Source of the DNA: Ruegeria atlantica
GTDB lineage: Bacteria > Pseudomonadota > Alphaproteobacteria > Rhodobacterales > Rhodobacteraceae
Direction of reading: 5' to 3'
NCBI GenBank assembly: GCA_013032095.1
Contig: WQBJ01000001.1
Span: 496,001-560,000, forward strand
Length of the DNA stretch: 64,000 nucleotides
Program-made: the position numbers and the translations under genes
Notes under the pieces: generated by a model
Database searches by the model: none
The model's input: the letters and a program-made list of their open reading frames with translations, nothing else
What the model was told of the DNA's origin: nothing
In this document: in pieces, positions 27,502-36,368 of the stretch
Layout: every line of letters begins with the position of its first letter
How positions within the stretch are numbered: position 1 is the stretch's first letter

Positions 27502-27953
27502 AACGTCTGATCTTAATTCTGGCACTGATCGCGTCACCCCTGTTTGCCGTGCAGCCTGACGAAGTGCTGGATGATCCCGCGCTGGAACAACGCGCCCGCG
27601 ACCTCAGCACGGGGCTGCGTTGTCTGGTTTGCCGAAACGAAAGCATCGACGAAAGCAACGCCGAGTTGGCTCGTGATCTGCGCTTGCTTCTGCGCGAACG
27701 GCTTGTTGCTGGTGATACAGATGAAGAGGCTATTGCTTTTATCGTGGATCGTTACGGTGAGTATGTTCTGCTGAAGCCGACTACGACCGGTTCAAACCTG
27801 ATGTTGTGGCTCGCAGGCCCAATCATGCTGCTGATCGCCGCCGCAATGGGGGGGAATTTTCTGAGGAAGAGGTCTCAGGTACAGGCCCAAGCCGAGAAGG
27901 ACTCGCTGAGCGAGGCCGAGGAAGAACGTTTGCGCCAAATTCTTGAAGACTGA
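27498..27953 (+). CDS. ccmH: Cytochrome c maturation thiol reductant CcmH
   Basis: CcmH (CycL type) keeps the CXXCH cysteines of apocytochrome c reduced and works with CcmF. The 151-residue protein has a signal peptide (residues 1-17), the redox motif LRCLVCRNESIDESNA near residue 40, and a C-terminal membrane anchor (about residues 101-120). Its ATG overlaps the ccmF stop (ATGA). No CcmI fusion is present. Confidence 0.95.
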   Translation: MKRLILILALIASPLFAVQPDEVLDDPALEQRARDLSTGLRCLVCRNESIDESNAELARDLRLLLRERLVAGDTDEEAIAFIVDRYGEYVLLKPTTTGSNLMLWLAGPIMLLIAAAMGGNFLRKRSQVQAQAEKDSLSEAEEERLRQILED

Positions 27954-28025
27954 CCCAGGGTTCATCTTTTCCTTCCCTGCCATTTCAGTCAGGGTTCCGA
28001 AAAGCTTAGACTTGGGGAGGGGTTC

Positions 28026-28802
28026 ATGGAATACGAAACGATCCTGTTGGACATCACGGACGATTTGGCGGTTCTCACTCTGAACCGGCCAGATAAGATG
28101 AACGCTATGACGGTGCAAATGCGCGCCGAGGTTACGTACGCCATGAAACACGCCGCACGCCATGCTCGGGCGATCGTCATTACTGGCGCTGGCACGGCGT
28201 TCTGTTCCGGACAAGATCTGGGGGACGCATCCAGCACTGGAAAGGTGGATCTGGAGCGGACGCTGCGTGACGAATACGAACCGATGCTTGAGACAATATT
28301 CGATTGCCCGGTTCCCACAATCGCTGCGGTTAACGGATCGGCGGCCGGGGCAGGGGCCAATCTTGCACTGTGCGCTGACGTGGTAATTGCCGCTGAAAGC
28401 GCATACTTCCTGCAAGCTTTTGCGCGGATCGGCTTGCTTCCTGATGCGGGCGGTACATGGTTCATGCCGCGACAGATGGGGTTTGCCAAAGCTATGGGCG
28501 CGGCGTTGTTTGCCGACAAGATCAGCGCACGTCAGGCTGATGACTGGGGGTTAATCTGGGAAGCGGTGCCTGACAGCGATTTCGAATCACATTGGCGCGA
28601 ACGAGCCGCTTACCTTGCCAAGGGTCCGACAGCCGGATTTGGAGCTATCAAGCAGGCCATCCGTGGCACCTACGAAAAAACGCTGTCACAGCAACTGGCG
28701 CTAGAAGCGCATATGCAAGGTGAATGTGGACGCAGTCGGGATTTTGCCGAAGGTGTCGTGGCCTTTATGGAAAAACGCCCCCCGAAATTCGAGGGGCGCT
28801 GA
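28026..28802 (+). CDS. Enoyl-CoA hydratase/isomerase, PaaG-like
   Basis: A 258-residue crotonase-family protein. The oxyanion-hole segments ITGAGTAFCSGQDL (near residue 60) and VNGSAAGAGANLALCAD (near 105) are present, and FARIGLLPDAGGTWFMPR near 140 has aspartate where classical hydratases have glutamate, as in the PaaG-type 1,2-epoxyphenylacetyl-CoA isomerases. No other phenylacetate genes are adjacent, so the substrate is open. It starts 72 bp after ccmH. Confidence 0.85.
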   Translation: MEYETILLDITDDLAVLTLNRPDKMNAMTVQMRAEVTYAMKHAARHARAIVITGAGTAFCSGQDLGDASSTGKVDLERTLRDEYEPMLETIFDCPVPTIAAVNGSAAGAGANLALCADVVIAAESAYFLQAFARIGLLPDAGGTWFMPRQMGFAKAMGAALFADKISARQADDWGLIWEAVPDSDFESHWRERAAYLAKGPTAGFGAIKQAIRGTYEKTLSQQLALEAHMQGECGRSRDFAEGVVAFMEKRPPKFEGR

Positions 28803-28807
28803 GAAAC

Positions 28808-29824
28808 TTAAGCACGGCGGCGGCGGCGTGTGCGTCGCTCAGGCGCAGCGGCGTCGTCTCCGGTGCCGTCCGAGGCCGATGAGAACGGTCCGAGGGCATC
28901 GGTGATCTGATCTAGCGTCGGGCGCGATCCGCGCGGCGCTGTATCCAGCGCTTTACGCATTTCCCGAAGGTGGGCAGGCATGGTGCCGCAGCAGCCACCT
29001 ATGATAGTCGCCCCGGCGTCCCGCGCCATAGAGGCATACTGGCCCATCAGCTCCGGTGTCCCGTCATAGTGAATGTGTCCATCCACGTATTTTGGAATGC
29101 CGGCATTGCCTTTTGAGATCACTGGGCGCTCGGTTCCTTGAGCTGCAAAGCCGAGCACGGTGCGCAAAATATCAGACGCACCGGTGCCACAGTTGGCCCC
29201 AAAGGCAACAGGCGGGTTGGGCAGGGTTTCGACCAACTGCGCCAAGTCCGCCGAGGTTACGCCCATCATAGTACGTCCGGCCGTGTCAAAGCTCATGGTG
29301 CCACACCAAGGCATATCTGCCAGAGTAAAGGCCTCGGCCGCAGCGCGAAATTCTTCGGGAGCACTGATGGTTTCCAACCAAAGGACATCGGCACCACCCG
29401 CTTTTAGCGCGTCGGCCTGTTCGTGGAACATTTCTACCGCTGCTGCATGAGACAGAGCGCCGACCGGTTCCATGATTTCTCCTGTAGGTCCGACAGATCC
29501 GGCCACGACCACTGTGCGTCCGGCCTTGTCCGCAACCTCACGTCCCAGTTCTGCGCCGATACGGTTCAGTTCACCTACCCGATTCTGGGCGTCATGCAGT
29601 TTCAGGCGCGCCGAGGTGCCACCAAAGGTGTTGGTCAGAAACAGATCGCTGCCTGCATCGACCGAGCCTTGATATAGCGCGCGAATCTTGTCTGGTGCGT
29701 CCACGTTCCACAACTCGGGAGCGTCACCCGATTGCAGCCCCATGTTGAACAGGTTGGTGCCCGTTGCCCCGTCTGCCAAAATAGCGTCGGTGGTTTCGAG
29801 AAGCTGGCTCAGTGCGTTTGTCAT
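28808..29824 (-). CDS. bmt: Betaine-homocysteine S-methyltransferase
   Basis: A 338-residue homocysteine S-methyltransferase-fold enzyme. DGATGTNLFNMG opens the barrel, and the zinc ligands are in FGANCGTG (near residue 208) and GGCCGTMPAH (near 275). This length and type in Roseobacters is the betaine-homocysteine methyltransferase that makes methionine from glycine betaine. The C-terminus ends in a run of arginines (RRTRRRRRA), an unusual tail for the family. It converges on the enoyl-CoA hydratase gene with 5 bp between. Confidence 0.85.
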   Translation of the reverse strand: MTNALSQLLETTDAILADGATGTNLFNMGLQSGDAPELWNVDAPDKIRALYQGSVDAGSDLFLTNTFGGTSARLKLHDAQNRVGELNRIGAELGREVADKAGRTVVVAGSVGPTGEIMEPVGALSHAAAVEMFHEQADALKAGGADVLWLETISAPEEFRAAAEAFTLADMPWCGTMSFDTAGRTMMGVTSADLAQLVETLPNPPVAFGANCGTGASDILRTVLGFAAQGTERPVISKGNAGIPKYVDGHIHYDGTPELMGQYASMARDAGATIIGGCCGTMPAHLREMRKALDTAPRGSRPTLDQITDALGPFSSASDGTGDDAAAPERRTRRRRRA

Positions 29825-29868
29825 TGGGATATTCCGGAAAAAGGCACAATTGGCCTGATAACATCAGA

Positions 29869-29897
29869 GACGCCCCGTGTCTCATGACCGGGGCGTC
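29869..29897. terminator. Inverted repeat between bmt and the zeta-subunit gene
   Basis: GACGCCCCG (29869-29877) and CGGGGCGTC (29889-29897) form a 9-bp stem. It lies downstream of the zeta-subunit gene on the - strand and upstream of bmt. There is no strong T run on the - strand side, so its use as a terminator is likely but unproven. Confidence 0.55.
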
Positions 29898-29946
29898 AAA
29901 TCAAATTCATAAATCTCATGAAGATCATGAGGAGGGCGCAAAAGCC

Positions 29947-30264
29947 CTAGTCGGTCTCGGTAAGAACCTGTGACTTGGCTTCGGGCAGAAGCTCGGCCAT
30001 TTTGGCACGGATCTCGTCGTCAGAAGAGAGCGACCCCAGATCGCCTGATACCTTGCGCACGACGTCTTCGTGCCCGGCCTCTTCGAAATCCGACATGACG
30101 ACGGTTTTGGCATATTCCTCGGCTTCTTCACCGGTCTTGCCAAGCTTTTCTGCGGCCCACAAGCCAAGCAGCTTGTTGCAGCGTGCCTGCGCTTTGAACT
30201 GCATTTCTTCATCATGCGCAAACTTTGCTTCAAAAGCCATTTCGCGTTCGTCAAACGTGGTCAT
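29947..30264 (-). CDS. F1-ATPase inhibitor zeta subunit (DUF1476)
   Basis: A 105-residue DUF1476 protein. The N-terminal TTFDEREMAFEAKFAHDEEM is the inhibitory region known from Paracoccus denitrificans, where zeta binds F1-ATPase and blocks ATP hydrolysis. The four-helix body includes ARCNKLLGLWAAEKLG and DVVRKVSGDL. The family is confined to alphaproteobacteria, which supports the taxonomic reading. It is transcribed alone. Confidence 0.93.
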   Translation of the reverse strand: MTTFDEREMAFEAKFAHDEEMQFKAQARCNKLLGLWAAEKLGKTGEEAEEYAKTVVMSDFEEAGHEDVVRKVSGDLGSLSSDDEIRAKMAELLPEAKSQVLTETD

Positions 30265-30425
30265 AGGTTCGGGACCTCATATCTGGATTCTTGTTAAACA
30301 AATAAAAAAACAACACCGGATTGTATAGCGAAAACAATCGTTGCGCGACCAAATGTACTGTGCAACCAATTGTTGTGTGCACTGCAAATTAAGCACCGCT
30401 TAAGTATAGTATTTTGGAGAATATG

Positions 30426-30872
30426 ATGGCTCTTTTTTCTCGTCTGCGTGGCGGTTCCTCGCAAGACTCAACAGTTGCTCGTGCTGTTTTGGCACCTGCG
30501 GTTCTGACAATGGCGGCAGATGGGCGAATTGACGAGGCTGAGATTTTGCAGCTGAACAACATGTTGGCGTTCAGCCCTATCTTTCTACCGATGGGCGGTA
30601 AGGCAACGGCCGATCTAATAAAAGCGGTGCTGCAGGACCTTAAAAAGAATGGCGCAGACAGGGTGATTATCGAAAGTGCTCGTGTGATGTCTCCGGGGTT
30701 GCGGGAAACCGCATTCTGTTTCGCGATGCGTGTAGCAATGGCAGACGGTGTGCTGGAAGAGTCGGAAAAGAACGTGCTGGTAGGAACAGCCGATCGTCTT
30801 CAATTGAGTCGAGAGTCATTCGACAAAATCGTCGAAGTCGTCACGATGATGCAACGCTCGGCGGCTGCGTAA
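30426..30872 (+). CDS. TerB-like protein
   Basis: A 148-residue soluble all-helical protein of the TerB/tellurite-resistance superfamily (AVLTMAADGRIDEAEI near residue 27 and AMRVAMADGVLEESEKNVL near 103, two repeats of the acidic D-x-x-x-D-x-x-E metal-binding type). TerB-fold proteins bind divalent metal and often act at membranes in stress or defence systems. The ATG at 30426 lies six bases after GGAG; ATG at 30423 and TTG at 30414 are also in frame. It directly abuts a DUF4261 gene (TAA then ATG). Confidence 0.85.
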   Translation: MALFSRLRGGSSQDSTVARAVLAPAVLTMAADGRIDEAEILQLNNMLAFSPIFLPMGGKATADLIKAVLQDLKKNGADRVIIESARVMSPGLRETAFCFAMRVAMADGVLEESEKNVLVGTADRLQLSRESFDKIVEVVTMMQRSAAA

Positions 30873-31853
30873 ATGAGTGACCAGGAATCAGAAACAGACG
30901 GCGGTAGCTTTAGTGCCTATATCCTGCTGTCCGAAGCTATCCAGTTCAATTCGACAGAGATCGAACAAGCTTTGTTAGAGGATTATCCAGCACTCGACCT
31001 TCAGACCGACACAGCCGTCAGTTTGGCTCAGGATTGTGACACGGATCAGTTCATAACCACTCCTATCCTTTTTGGTGCCAAGGGACGTGATAGTGCGATC
31101 GCTAGTCTGATACGGCTGCCTGGATATGGCAGGTGGAATCCAGACGAACTTACTCCTTCGCAGCAGTTGCAATTTCCCGAGATCAAGCAAGCCCTGGCGC
31201 GGAACGCGTCCTACATCTGTGTGACCGCAGGCAAGAACAATGAGGACGAAACCGGTGCGTTTCGAGCGGCGCGATTGTGTTCGTGTCTGGCTGCGGTCTT
31301 CGCGAAACTGCCGGTTGCGTTGGGAGTGTACTGGGAAACCGCGGATCATTTTCTCAGCCCGTCTGATGTCGTGGAGATGGCGGATAAAGCAATGTCCGAT
31401 GAGTTTCCCATTGATAAATGGGTCGGGTTGAACCTGAACCGCCTGAAGGACGGGGCCAAAGAGTATTCCTCGGGCATCACCCGCGGATTGAAACAGCTGA
31501 AGGGGTACGAGGTCAGCGTTGCCGCCGCTCCGCTAGATTTGGCCACAACGGCGTCAACGCTAAGTACTGCGGCCGTGATGCTAACGTCCTACGGTCATAA
31601 ATTCCGAGACGGTGATACAGTGGGCCACGAAGGGCAGTCGCCCGAACGGTCCATGCGCATTCGCTTTGCGCCTGTGGGTACGAACGGGTCCACCTGTGAT
31701 GCCTGGGTGCTAATTCATCCGGACAGTCCGTTTGACCACGAAGAAGCCCTTGGTGAAACGCGAAGCGTGCCTCCGCCGCCGGGGCAGGGGGTGCAGGTCA
31801 GGTCTAAGATGGGGTTCTTCAAACGATTGATCCGCGGTGGGCGCGACGCGTGA
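30873..31853 (+). CDS. DUF4261-domain protein
   Basis: A 326-residue protein starting immediately after the stop of the TerB-like gene. The region around residues 60-250 (including FAKLPVALGVYWETADHFLSP and VMLTSYGHKFRDGDTVGHEG) resembles DUF4261, a family without known function. No membrane span or signal is visible, and the tail is basic (KMGFFKRLIRGGRDA). Direct abutment means the two are made together, and the product may be an effector or partner of the TerB-like protein. Confidence 0.75.
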   Translation: MSDQESETDGGSFSAYILLSEAIQFNSTEIEQALLEDYPALDLQTDTAVSLAQDCDTDQFITTPILFGAKGRDSAIASLIRLPGYGRWNPDELTPSQQLQFPEIKQALARNASYICVTAGKNNEDETGAFRAARLCSCLAAVFAKLPVALGVYWETADHFLSPSDVVEMADKAMSDEFPIDKWVGLNLNRLKDGAKEYSSGITRGLKQLKGYEVSVAAAPLDLATTASTLSTAAVMLTSYGHKFRDGDTVGHEGQSPERSMRIRFAPVGTNGSTCDAWVLIHPDSPFDHEEALGETRSVPPPPGQGVQVRSKMGFFKRLIRGGRDA

Positions 31854-31938
31854 TAACTTGCGGGTTGCGGCGCGCTGCACTATGAGAACGCCAACGTGAG
31901 GGGACTCATTCCCTCTGATCAGAGTGGAAAGGTCGCTT

Positions 31939-32694
31939 ATGGCGCGTCGCAAGAAAATCTACGAAGGCAAGGCCAAGATTCTGTATGAAGGCCCCGAACC
32001 GGGCACAATCGTGCAGTATTTCAAGGACGACGCGACCGCGTTCAACGCCGAGAAGAAGGACGTGATCGACGGTAAGGGCGTTCTGAACAACCGTCTGAGC
32101 GAGTTCTTTATGAATGGCCTGACACAGATCGGTGTTCCGACCCACTTCATTCGACGCTTGAACATGCGCGAACAACTTGTCCGCAGCTGCGAGATCGTAC
32201 CTTTGGAAGTGATCGTGCGCAACTATGCCGCCGGTTCAATGTCGAAACGTCTTGGTATTGCCGAGGGCACGCAACTGCCGCGTCCAATCGTCGAGTATTG
32301 CTATAAAGACGATGCGCTTGGTGATCCGCTGGTGACTGAGGAACACATTGCTGCCTTTGGCTGGGCCAGCCAGCAGGACATGGATGATATCCTTAGCCTG
32401 GCTCTGCGAGTGAATGACTTCATGAGCGGTGTGATGCTGGCCGTTGGTATCCGTCTGGTCGACTTCAAGATCGAAATCGGCCGCGTCTATGACGGCGACT
32501 ACCAGCGTCTGATCATTGCTGATGAGATTAGCCCAGACAGCTGTCGTCTGTGGGATATCGAAACCGGTCAGAAACTGGACAAAGACGTGTTCCGTCGCGA
32601 CTTGGGTAATCTGACCGATGCATATTCCGAGGTCGCGCGGCGCTTGGGCGTTTTGCCCAAAAGCAACGTCAGCAAGCCGACGCTGATCAACTGA
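31939..32694 (+). CDS. purC: SAICAR synthetase
   Basis: PurC joins aspartate to CAIR in purine synthesis. The 251-residue protein starts with [17 protein letters not shown] and has the [18 protein letters not shown] and SPDSCRLWD signatures at about residues 90 and 195. The ATG at 31939 is preceded by GGAAAGG. Downstream come marC and then purS and purQ, all on the same strand, but a strong terminator separates purC from marC. Confidence 0.97.
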   Translation: MARRKKIYEGKAKILYEGPEPGTIVQYFKDDATAFNAEKKDVIDGKGVLNNRLSEFFMNGLTQIGVPTHFIRRLNMREQLVRSCEIVPLEVIVRNYAAGSMSKRLGIAEGTQLPRPIVEYCYKDDALGDPLVTEEHIAAFGWASQQDMDDILSLALRVNDFMSGVMLAVGIRLVDFKIEIGRVYDGDYQRLIIADEISPDSCRLWDIETGQKLDKDVFRRDLGNLTDAYSEVARRLGVLPKSNVSKPTLIN

Positions 32695-32723
32695 TCAGTC
32701 AGTTTGCTCAAATTCTGAGCGAA

Positions 32724-32754
32724 AGCGCCGCGTCGAAAGATGCGGCGCTTTTTT
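32724..32754 (+). terminator. Rho-independent terminator after purC
   Basis: AGCGCCGC (32724-32731) and GCGGCGCT (32742-32749) form an 8-bp stem followed by six T residues. It ends transcription 30-55 bp after purC. Confidence 0.85.
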
Positions 32755-32832
32755 CTATGAAATTGGTGGTTTGACAGATCGATCAGTTGTCTCGCATTGT
32801 CGGGCGGAGCTTTATGTGAGGTAACTCCCGAG

Positions 32833-33501
32833 ATGGCCGACCTTTTCAATCACGCCGTTTTCCTGAAATACCTCGCGGCCTTGCTGGCGATCTTTAGCCC
32901 ACTATATGGCATCCCGGTTTTTTTGAGCATGACCGATGGCTACACACCCGCAGAGCGCAAACGTGTAGCATTAATCGTCACGTGTGCAGTGGTTGTCTGT
33001 TCTCTAATTGTTGTCTTGGTGGGAGAAGAGGTTCTGGCCATCTTCGGCATCGATGTCCCGTCGTTTCGCGTTGCCGGTGGCCTGATCATTCTTGGTCTTG
33101 GCATGTCGATGCTGAATACTTCGGACAGATCGCCGGGTGATCAGCAGGCTGCAGAAGAGGGTCACAAGAAAAAGAGCAACATTGCCGTGGTACCGCTGGC
33201 GATTCCGTTGATCTTCGGACCAGCTACGATCGCAACGACAATTGTGTTTGCACACCAGCTTTCTGATGGTGCCGAAATCGTGACACTCGGATCGGCGATA
33301 CTGATCGCCTGTGCCCTGATCGGCGTTGGATTGCTGTTTGCTGTTCCGATATCGCAGTTTTTGGGGCCGACAGTTCTCAACGTCCTAACCCGCATTATGG
33401 GAATTATCCTTGTGGCGGTCGCCGTCGAGATGGTTTTTACCGGCGCGTTCGACGCGATTGATGCACGCTATCCCGGCTTATCCTCGGGTGGGGGCGGTTA
33501 A
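32833..33501 (+). CDS. MarC-family inner-membrane protein
   Basis: A 222-residue protein with six membrane helices typical of the MarC/YchE family (FLKYLAALLAIFSPLYGIPVF, then a polar DRSPGDQQAAEEGHKKKSN loop between helices 3 and 4, then VVPLAIPLIFGPATIATTIV). Its role is unknown; it was once wrongly linked to multiple antibiotic resistance. The frame runs upstream to 32797 with a TTG, but the ATG at 32833 gives the normal start. It ends 117 bp before purS. Confidence 0.85.
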   Translation: MADLFNHAVFLKYLAALLAIFSPLYGIPVFLSMTDGYTPAERKRVALIVTCAVVVCSLIVVLVGEEVLAIFGIDVPSFRVAGGLIILGLGMSMLNTSDRSPGDQQAAEEGHKKKSNIAVVPLAIPLIFGPATIATTIVFAHQLSDGAEIVTLGSAILIACALIGVGLLFAVPISQFLGPTVLNVLTRIMGIILVAVAVEMVFTGAFDAIDARYPGLSSGGGG

Positions 33502-33502
33502 A

Positions 33503-33614
33503 CGCGGGGATCTGCGGCAATCTGCGGTTCAACAAGGGTTGTCCAATGCGGACAACCACGCTATCCCCCGCGCAACGGAACGGGCCCGGACCGGAGGCCC
33601 TCAGCTGGAGTTGC
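33503..33614 (+). promoter_or_regulatory. Foldable leader upstream of purS
   Basis: The marC-purS gap can fold into two stacked elements. The first has an outer helix of CGCGGGGAT (33503-33511) with ATCCCCCGCG (33563-33572, one bulged C), enclosing an inner hairpin GGTTGTCC (33537-33544) with GGACAACC (33550-33557). The second pairs GCAAC (33572-33576) with GTTGC (33610-33614) around GGGCC (33582-33586) with GGCCC (33596-33600). The purS Shine-Dalgarno GGAG (33607-33610) lies at the foot of the second element. The structure was found by eye and not by energy calculation. Confidence 0.5.
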
Positions 33615-33618
33615 AGGA

Positions 33619-33849
33619 ATGAAAGCACGGGTGCATGTGATGCTGAAGAACGGGGTCCTCGACCCGCAGGGTGAGGCTGTGCGGCACGCATTGGGCGCCA
33701 TGGGCTTCGATCAGGTCGAAGGCGTGCGTCAGGGCAAGGTGATTGACCTGGAACTGGCCGAGGGTGCGACCGAGGCGGATATCACCGAGATGTGCGAAAA
33801 GCTGTTGGCCAATACGGTCATCGAACGCTACGAAATCGAACTGGTCTGA
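33619..33849 (+). CDS. purS: FGAM synthase subunit PurS
   Basis: PurS is the small structural subunit that holds PurL and PurQ together. The 76-residue protein has the family pattern [20 protein letters not shown] at the N-terminus and a [17 protein letters not shown] segment. It is followed after 23 bp by purQ. Its start follows GGAG (33607-33610), which sits within a potential RNA structure. Confidence 0.93.
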   Translation: MKARVHVMLKNGVLDPQGEAVRHALGAMGFDQVEGVRQGKVIDLELAEGATEADITEMCEKLLANTVIERYEIELV

Positions 33850-33872
33850 ACCTAAATTCCGGAGGCCCCGCC

Positions 33873-34541
33873 ATGCGCGCAGCTGTCATCGTATTTCCAG
33901 GATCCAACTGTGACCGGGACCTTGCCGTCGCTTTCGAGCAGGCGGGATTTCAGGTCGACATGGTCTGGCACAAAGACGCCGCGTTGCCTGAGGGCATCGA
34001 CATTGTAGGTGTACCCGGTGGGTTCTCGTATGGCGACTACCTGCGCTGTGGGGCGATTGCCGCTCAGTCTCCAATCTGCAAAGCGGTTGTCGAGCATACA
34101 AACCGTGGCGGCTATGCCGTAGGTGTCTGTAATGGTTTCCAGATCCTGACCGAAACCGGCATCCTTCCGGGGGCGTTGCTTCGCAATGCCGATCTGAAAT
34201 ACATCTGCAAGACAGTCGGTCTGAAAGTGGAAACCAGCGATAGCGCCTTTACCGAAGGTTACAATGCTGGCGATGTGATCGGTATTCCGATTGCCCACCA
34301 TGATGGTAACTATTTTGCTGATGATGCCACTTTGTCCGCGCTTCGTGATCAGGACCGGATCGCGTTCACCTATACCGAGAATCCCAATGGCTCGGTTGGT
34401 GACATCGCGGGTATCCTGTCTGAAAACCGCCGGGTTCTAGGAATGATGCCGCACCCTGAGCGGGCGGCGGATGAAGGCCACGGCGGCACCGACGGTACGG
34501 CATTGTTCCGCGCATTGTCTGGGGTTCTCGCACCAGCGTGA
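33873..34541 (+). CDS. purQ: FGAM synthase glutaminase subunit PurQ
   Basis: PurQ releases ammonia from glutamine for PurL. The 222-residue class I glutamine amidotransferase has the nucleophile cysteine in [12 protein letters not shown] (near residue 86) and the histidine-glutamate pair in [11 protein letters not shown] near 198. The GGAGGCCCCGCC site just before the ATG at 33873 decides the start; the frame is open further upstream inside purS. Confidence 0.96.
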   Translation: MRAAVIVFPGSNCDRDLAVAFEQAGFQVDMVWHKDAALPEGIDIVGVPGGFSYGDYLRCGAIAAQSPICKAVVEHTNRGGYAVGVCNGFQILTETGILPGALLRNADLKYICKTVGLKVETSDSAFTEGYNAGDVIGIPIAHHDGNYFADDATLSALRDQDRIAFTYTENPNGSVGDIAGILSENRRVLGMMPHPERAADEGHGGTDGTALFRALSGVLAPA

Positions 34542-34577
34542 CTTGAGGTTGAACCAATCCCCGCGTAATTTCCGGGG

Positions 34578-36356
34578 ATGAATTCCGATGTTCGCTCCGG
34601 CTGGTCTGTTCTGACAAAACCATTTCGTGGTGCACCCCTTGGGTGGCGCCTGCGTTTTGCCGTCATGGCCCTACTGGTGGCCGCCATAGCAACAGTTTGG
34701 GTCACGAACAGGCTGCTGACGGACCGGTTTACCGAATCCACGAGAAGCCGGGCCGAGTTGCGTTTGGCGCTGTACTCCGGCAACCTGCTGAGCGAACTGC
34801 GGAGAAACGCAATTGTACCGCAGCTATTGTCGCGTGATCCAACGCTGATTTCGGCACTACAGTCCAGCGATTATTCTCTGTCCAGCCAACGCCTTATCTC
34901 CTTTGTTGAAGAGATCGGTGCCGCATCTTTGATGTTGCTGGACAGCGATGGAACGACACGGGCGGCGACGGACCGGAACCGGCTGCAAGAGGCCCACCGA
35001 AGCTCACCGTATTTCATTGATGCCGTACGCTCTAATGCCACTATCTTTACGGTTATTCCGAAGGAATCCGGTGGATACAGCTTTGTCTATTCCCGCCGTA
35101 TCGACGCAGGTGGCGATATTCTCGGTGTAATCGTTGTTGAGGTCGATCTGCACAAGTTCGAGTTGGCCTGGGCCGGTATTTCGGACGCTGTGATGGTAAC
35201 AGACAGCACAGGCAACATCATTTTGTCGACCGAACCGCAATGGCGCGGGCTTGAGGAAAACGCGGCCATGCTGCGCCAGCCTCCGGAAGGCGCTATCCAA
35301 CGAGCGATCCGTGCCACAACGGACTGGACCGCTTTGCCGCCTGACGCGTATTTGCAGGGCGAGGCGGTGATGCGGATGGAGACGCGCATTCCGTTCCGCG
35401 GATGGAAGATGACGTCTTTCACCACCTATGCCTCGATCCGTGAAAAGGTTAACAGCGTTTTGGCGCTTGAGATCATGGGTTTTGCGATTCTGTTGGCGTT
35501 GGCGTTCTATGCACTCAGCCGCCGGGCCACGTTGCGTATGACGTTGTTCCAACGTGAGTCGGCAGAGCTTCGCGCATTGAACACAAGGCTACAGCGGGAA
35601 ATCGCTGAACGGGAACGGGTTGAAAAGACACTGGAAGTTGCCGAGCAGACGCTTGCGCAAAGCTCGAAACTGGCCGCTCTGGGTGAGATGTCAGCCGCCG
35701 TCAGTCACGAATTGAATCAACCGCTGGCTGCAATGAAAACCTATCTTGCAGGCGCGCGCTTGCTGCTGCGCAGAAACCGTTCCGAAGAGGCGCTGGCCAG
35801 CTTTGGGCGCATAGACGGTCTGATCGAACGAATGGGTGCGATTACGCGTCAGCTCAAATCCTACGCCAGAAAAGGCGCAGACGCGTTTTCCCCTGTAAAC
35901 CTTGGGGAAGCGTTGGCTTCCAGCCTGTCAATGATGGAACCGCAACTGCGTCAACGGCATGTTAAAATCACTCAGATTTTGCCGGAAGAACCTGTTATAG
36001 TGATGGGAGACCGAATGCGGATCGAACAGGTAATGGTGAACCTCTTGCGGAATGCGTTGGACGCCACCAAATCTGTACCAGAGCCGGATGTCGAAATTAT
36101 TCTGGCTGCAGGCGACACGGCGGTGCTGACCGTGCGCGACAATGGTCACGGGATCGAGGATATCGAGAACCTGTTTGAACCCTTCTACACCACCAAGCAA
36201 CCCGGTGACGGGGTCGGTTTGGGGCTTGCCATCTCTTCGGGTATCGTAAACGACCATGGGGGACGGCTGACCGCGCGCAACAGCCAGCAAGGTGGCGCGG
36301 TGTTTGAGATGCAACTGCCGATACTGGGAAGCGACGGCCTTGAGGCCGCTGAATAA
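34578..36356 (+). CDS. DctB-like sensor histidine kinase
   Basis: A 592-residue membrane kinase. One membrane helix at about residues 29-47 and another near 295-315 flank a large extracytoplasmic sensor domain of the double-PDC (dCACHE) type seen in DctB, which senses C4-dicarboxylates. A coiled-coil linker leads to the HisKA domain with phospho-His377 in VSHELNQPLAAM and an ATPase domain with MVNLLRNALDAT, VRDNGHGIED and GLGLAISSGIV. It overlaps nothing but lies 12 bp before its response regulator gene. No C4-dicarboxylate transporter genes are adjacent, so the ligand is inferred only from the family. Confidence 0.88.
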   Translation: MNSDVRSGWSVLTKPFRGAPLGWRLRFAVMALLVAAIATVWVTNRLLTDRFTESTRSRAELRLALYSGNLLSELRRNAIVPQLLSRDPTLISALQSSDYSLSSQRLISFVEEIGAASLMLLDSDGTTRAATDRNRLQEAHRSSPYFIDAVRSNATIFTVIPKESGGYSFVYSRRIDAGGDILGVIVVEVDLHKFELAWAGISDAVMVTDSTGNIILSTEPQWRGLEENAAMLRQPPEGAIQRAIRATTDWTALPPDAYLQGEAVMRMETRIPFRGWKMTSFTTYASIREKVNSVLALEIMGFAILLALAFYALSRRATLRMTLFQRESAELRALNTRLQREIAERERVEKTLEVAEQTLAQSSKLAALGEMSAAVSHELNQPLAAMKTYLAGARLLLRRNRSEEALASFGRIDGLIERMGAITRQLKSYARKGADAFSPVNLGEALASSLSMMEPQLRQRHVKITQILPEEPVIVMGDRMRIEQVMVNLLRNALDATKSVPEPDVEIILAAGDTAVLTVRDNGHGIEDIENLFEPFYTTKQPGDGVGLGLAISSGIVNDHGGRLTARNSQQGGAVFEMQLPILGSDGLEAAE

Positions 36357-36368
36357 CGAGGAATGAAT

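Noticed and set aside
28777-28799. GC-rich inverted repeat at the end of the enoyl-CoA hydratase gene
   Set aside because: It lies within the coding sequence and has no T run; it may help stop transcription but cannot be called.
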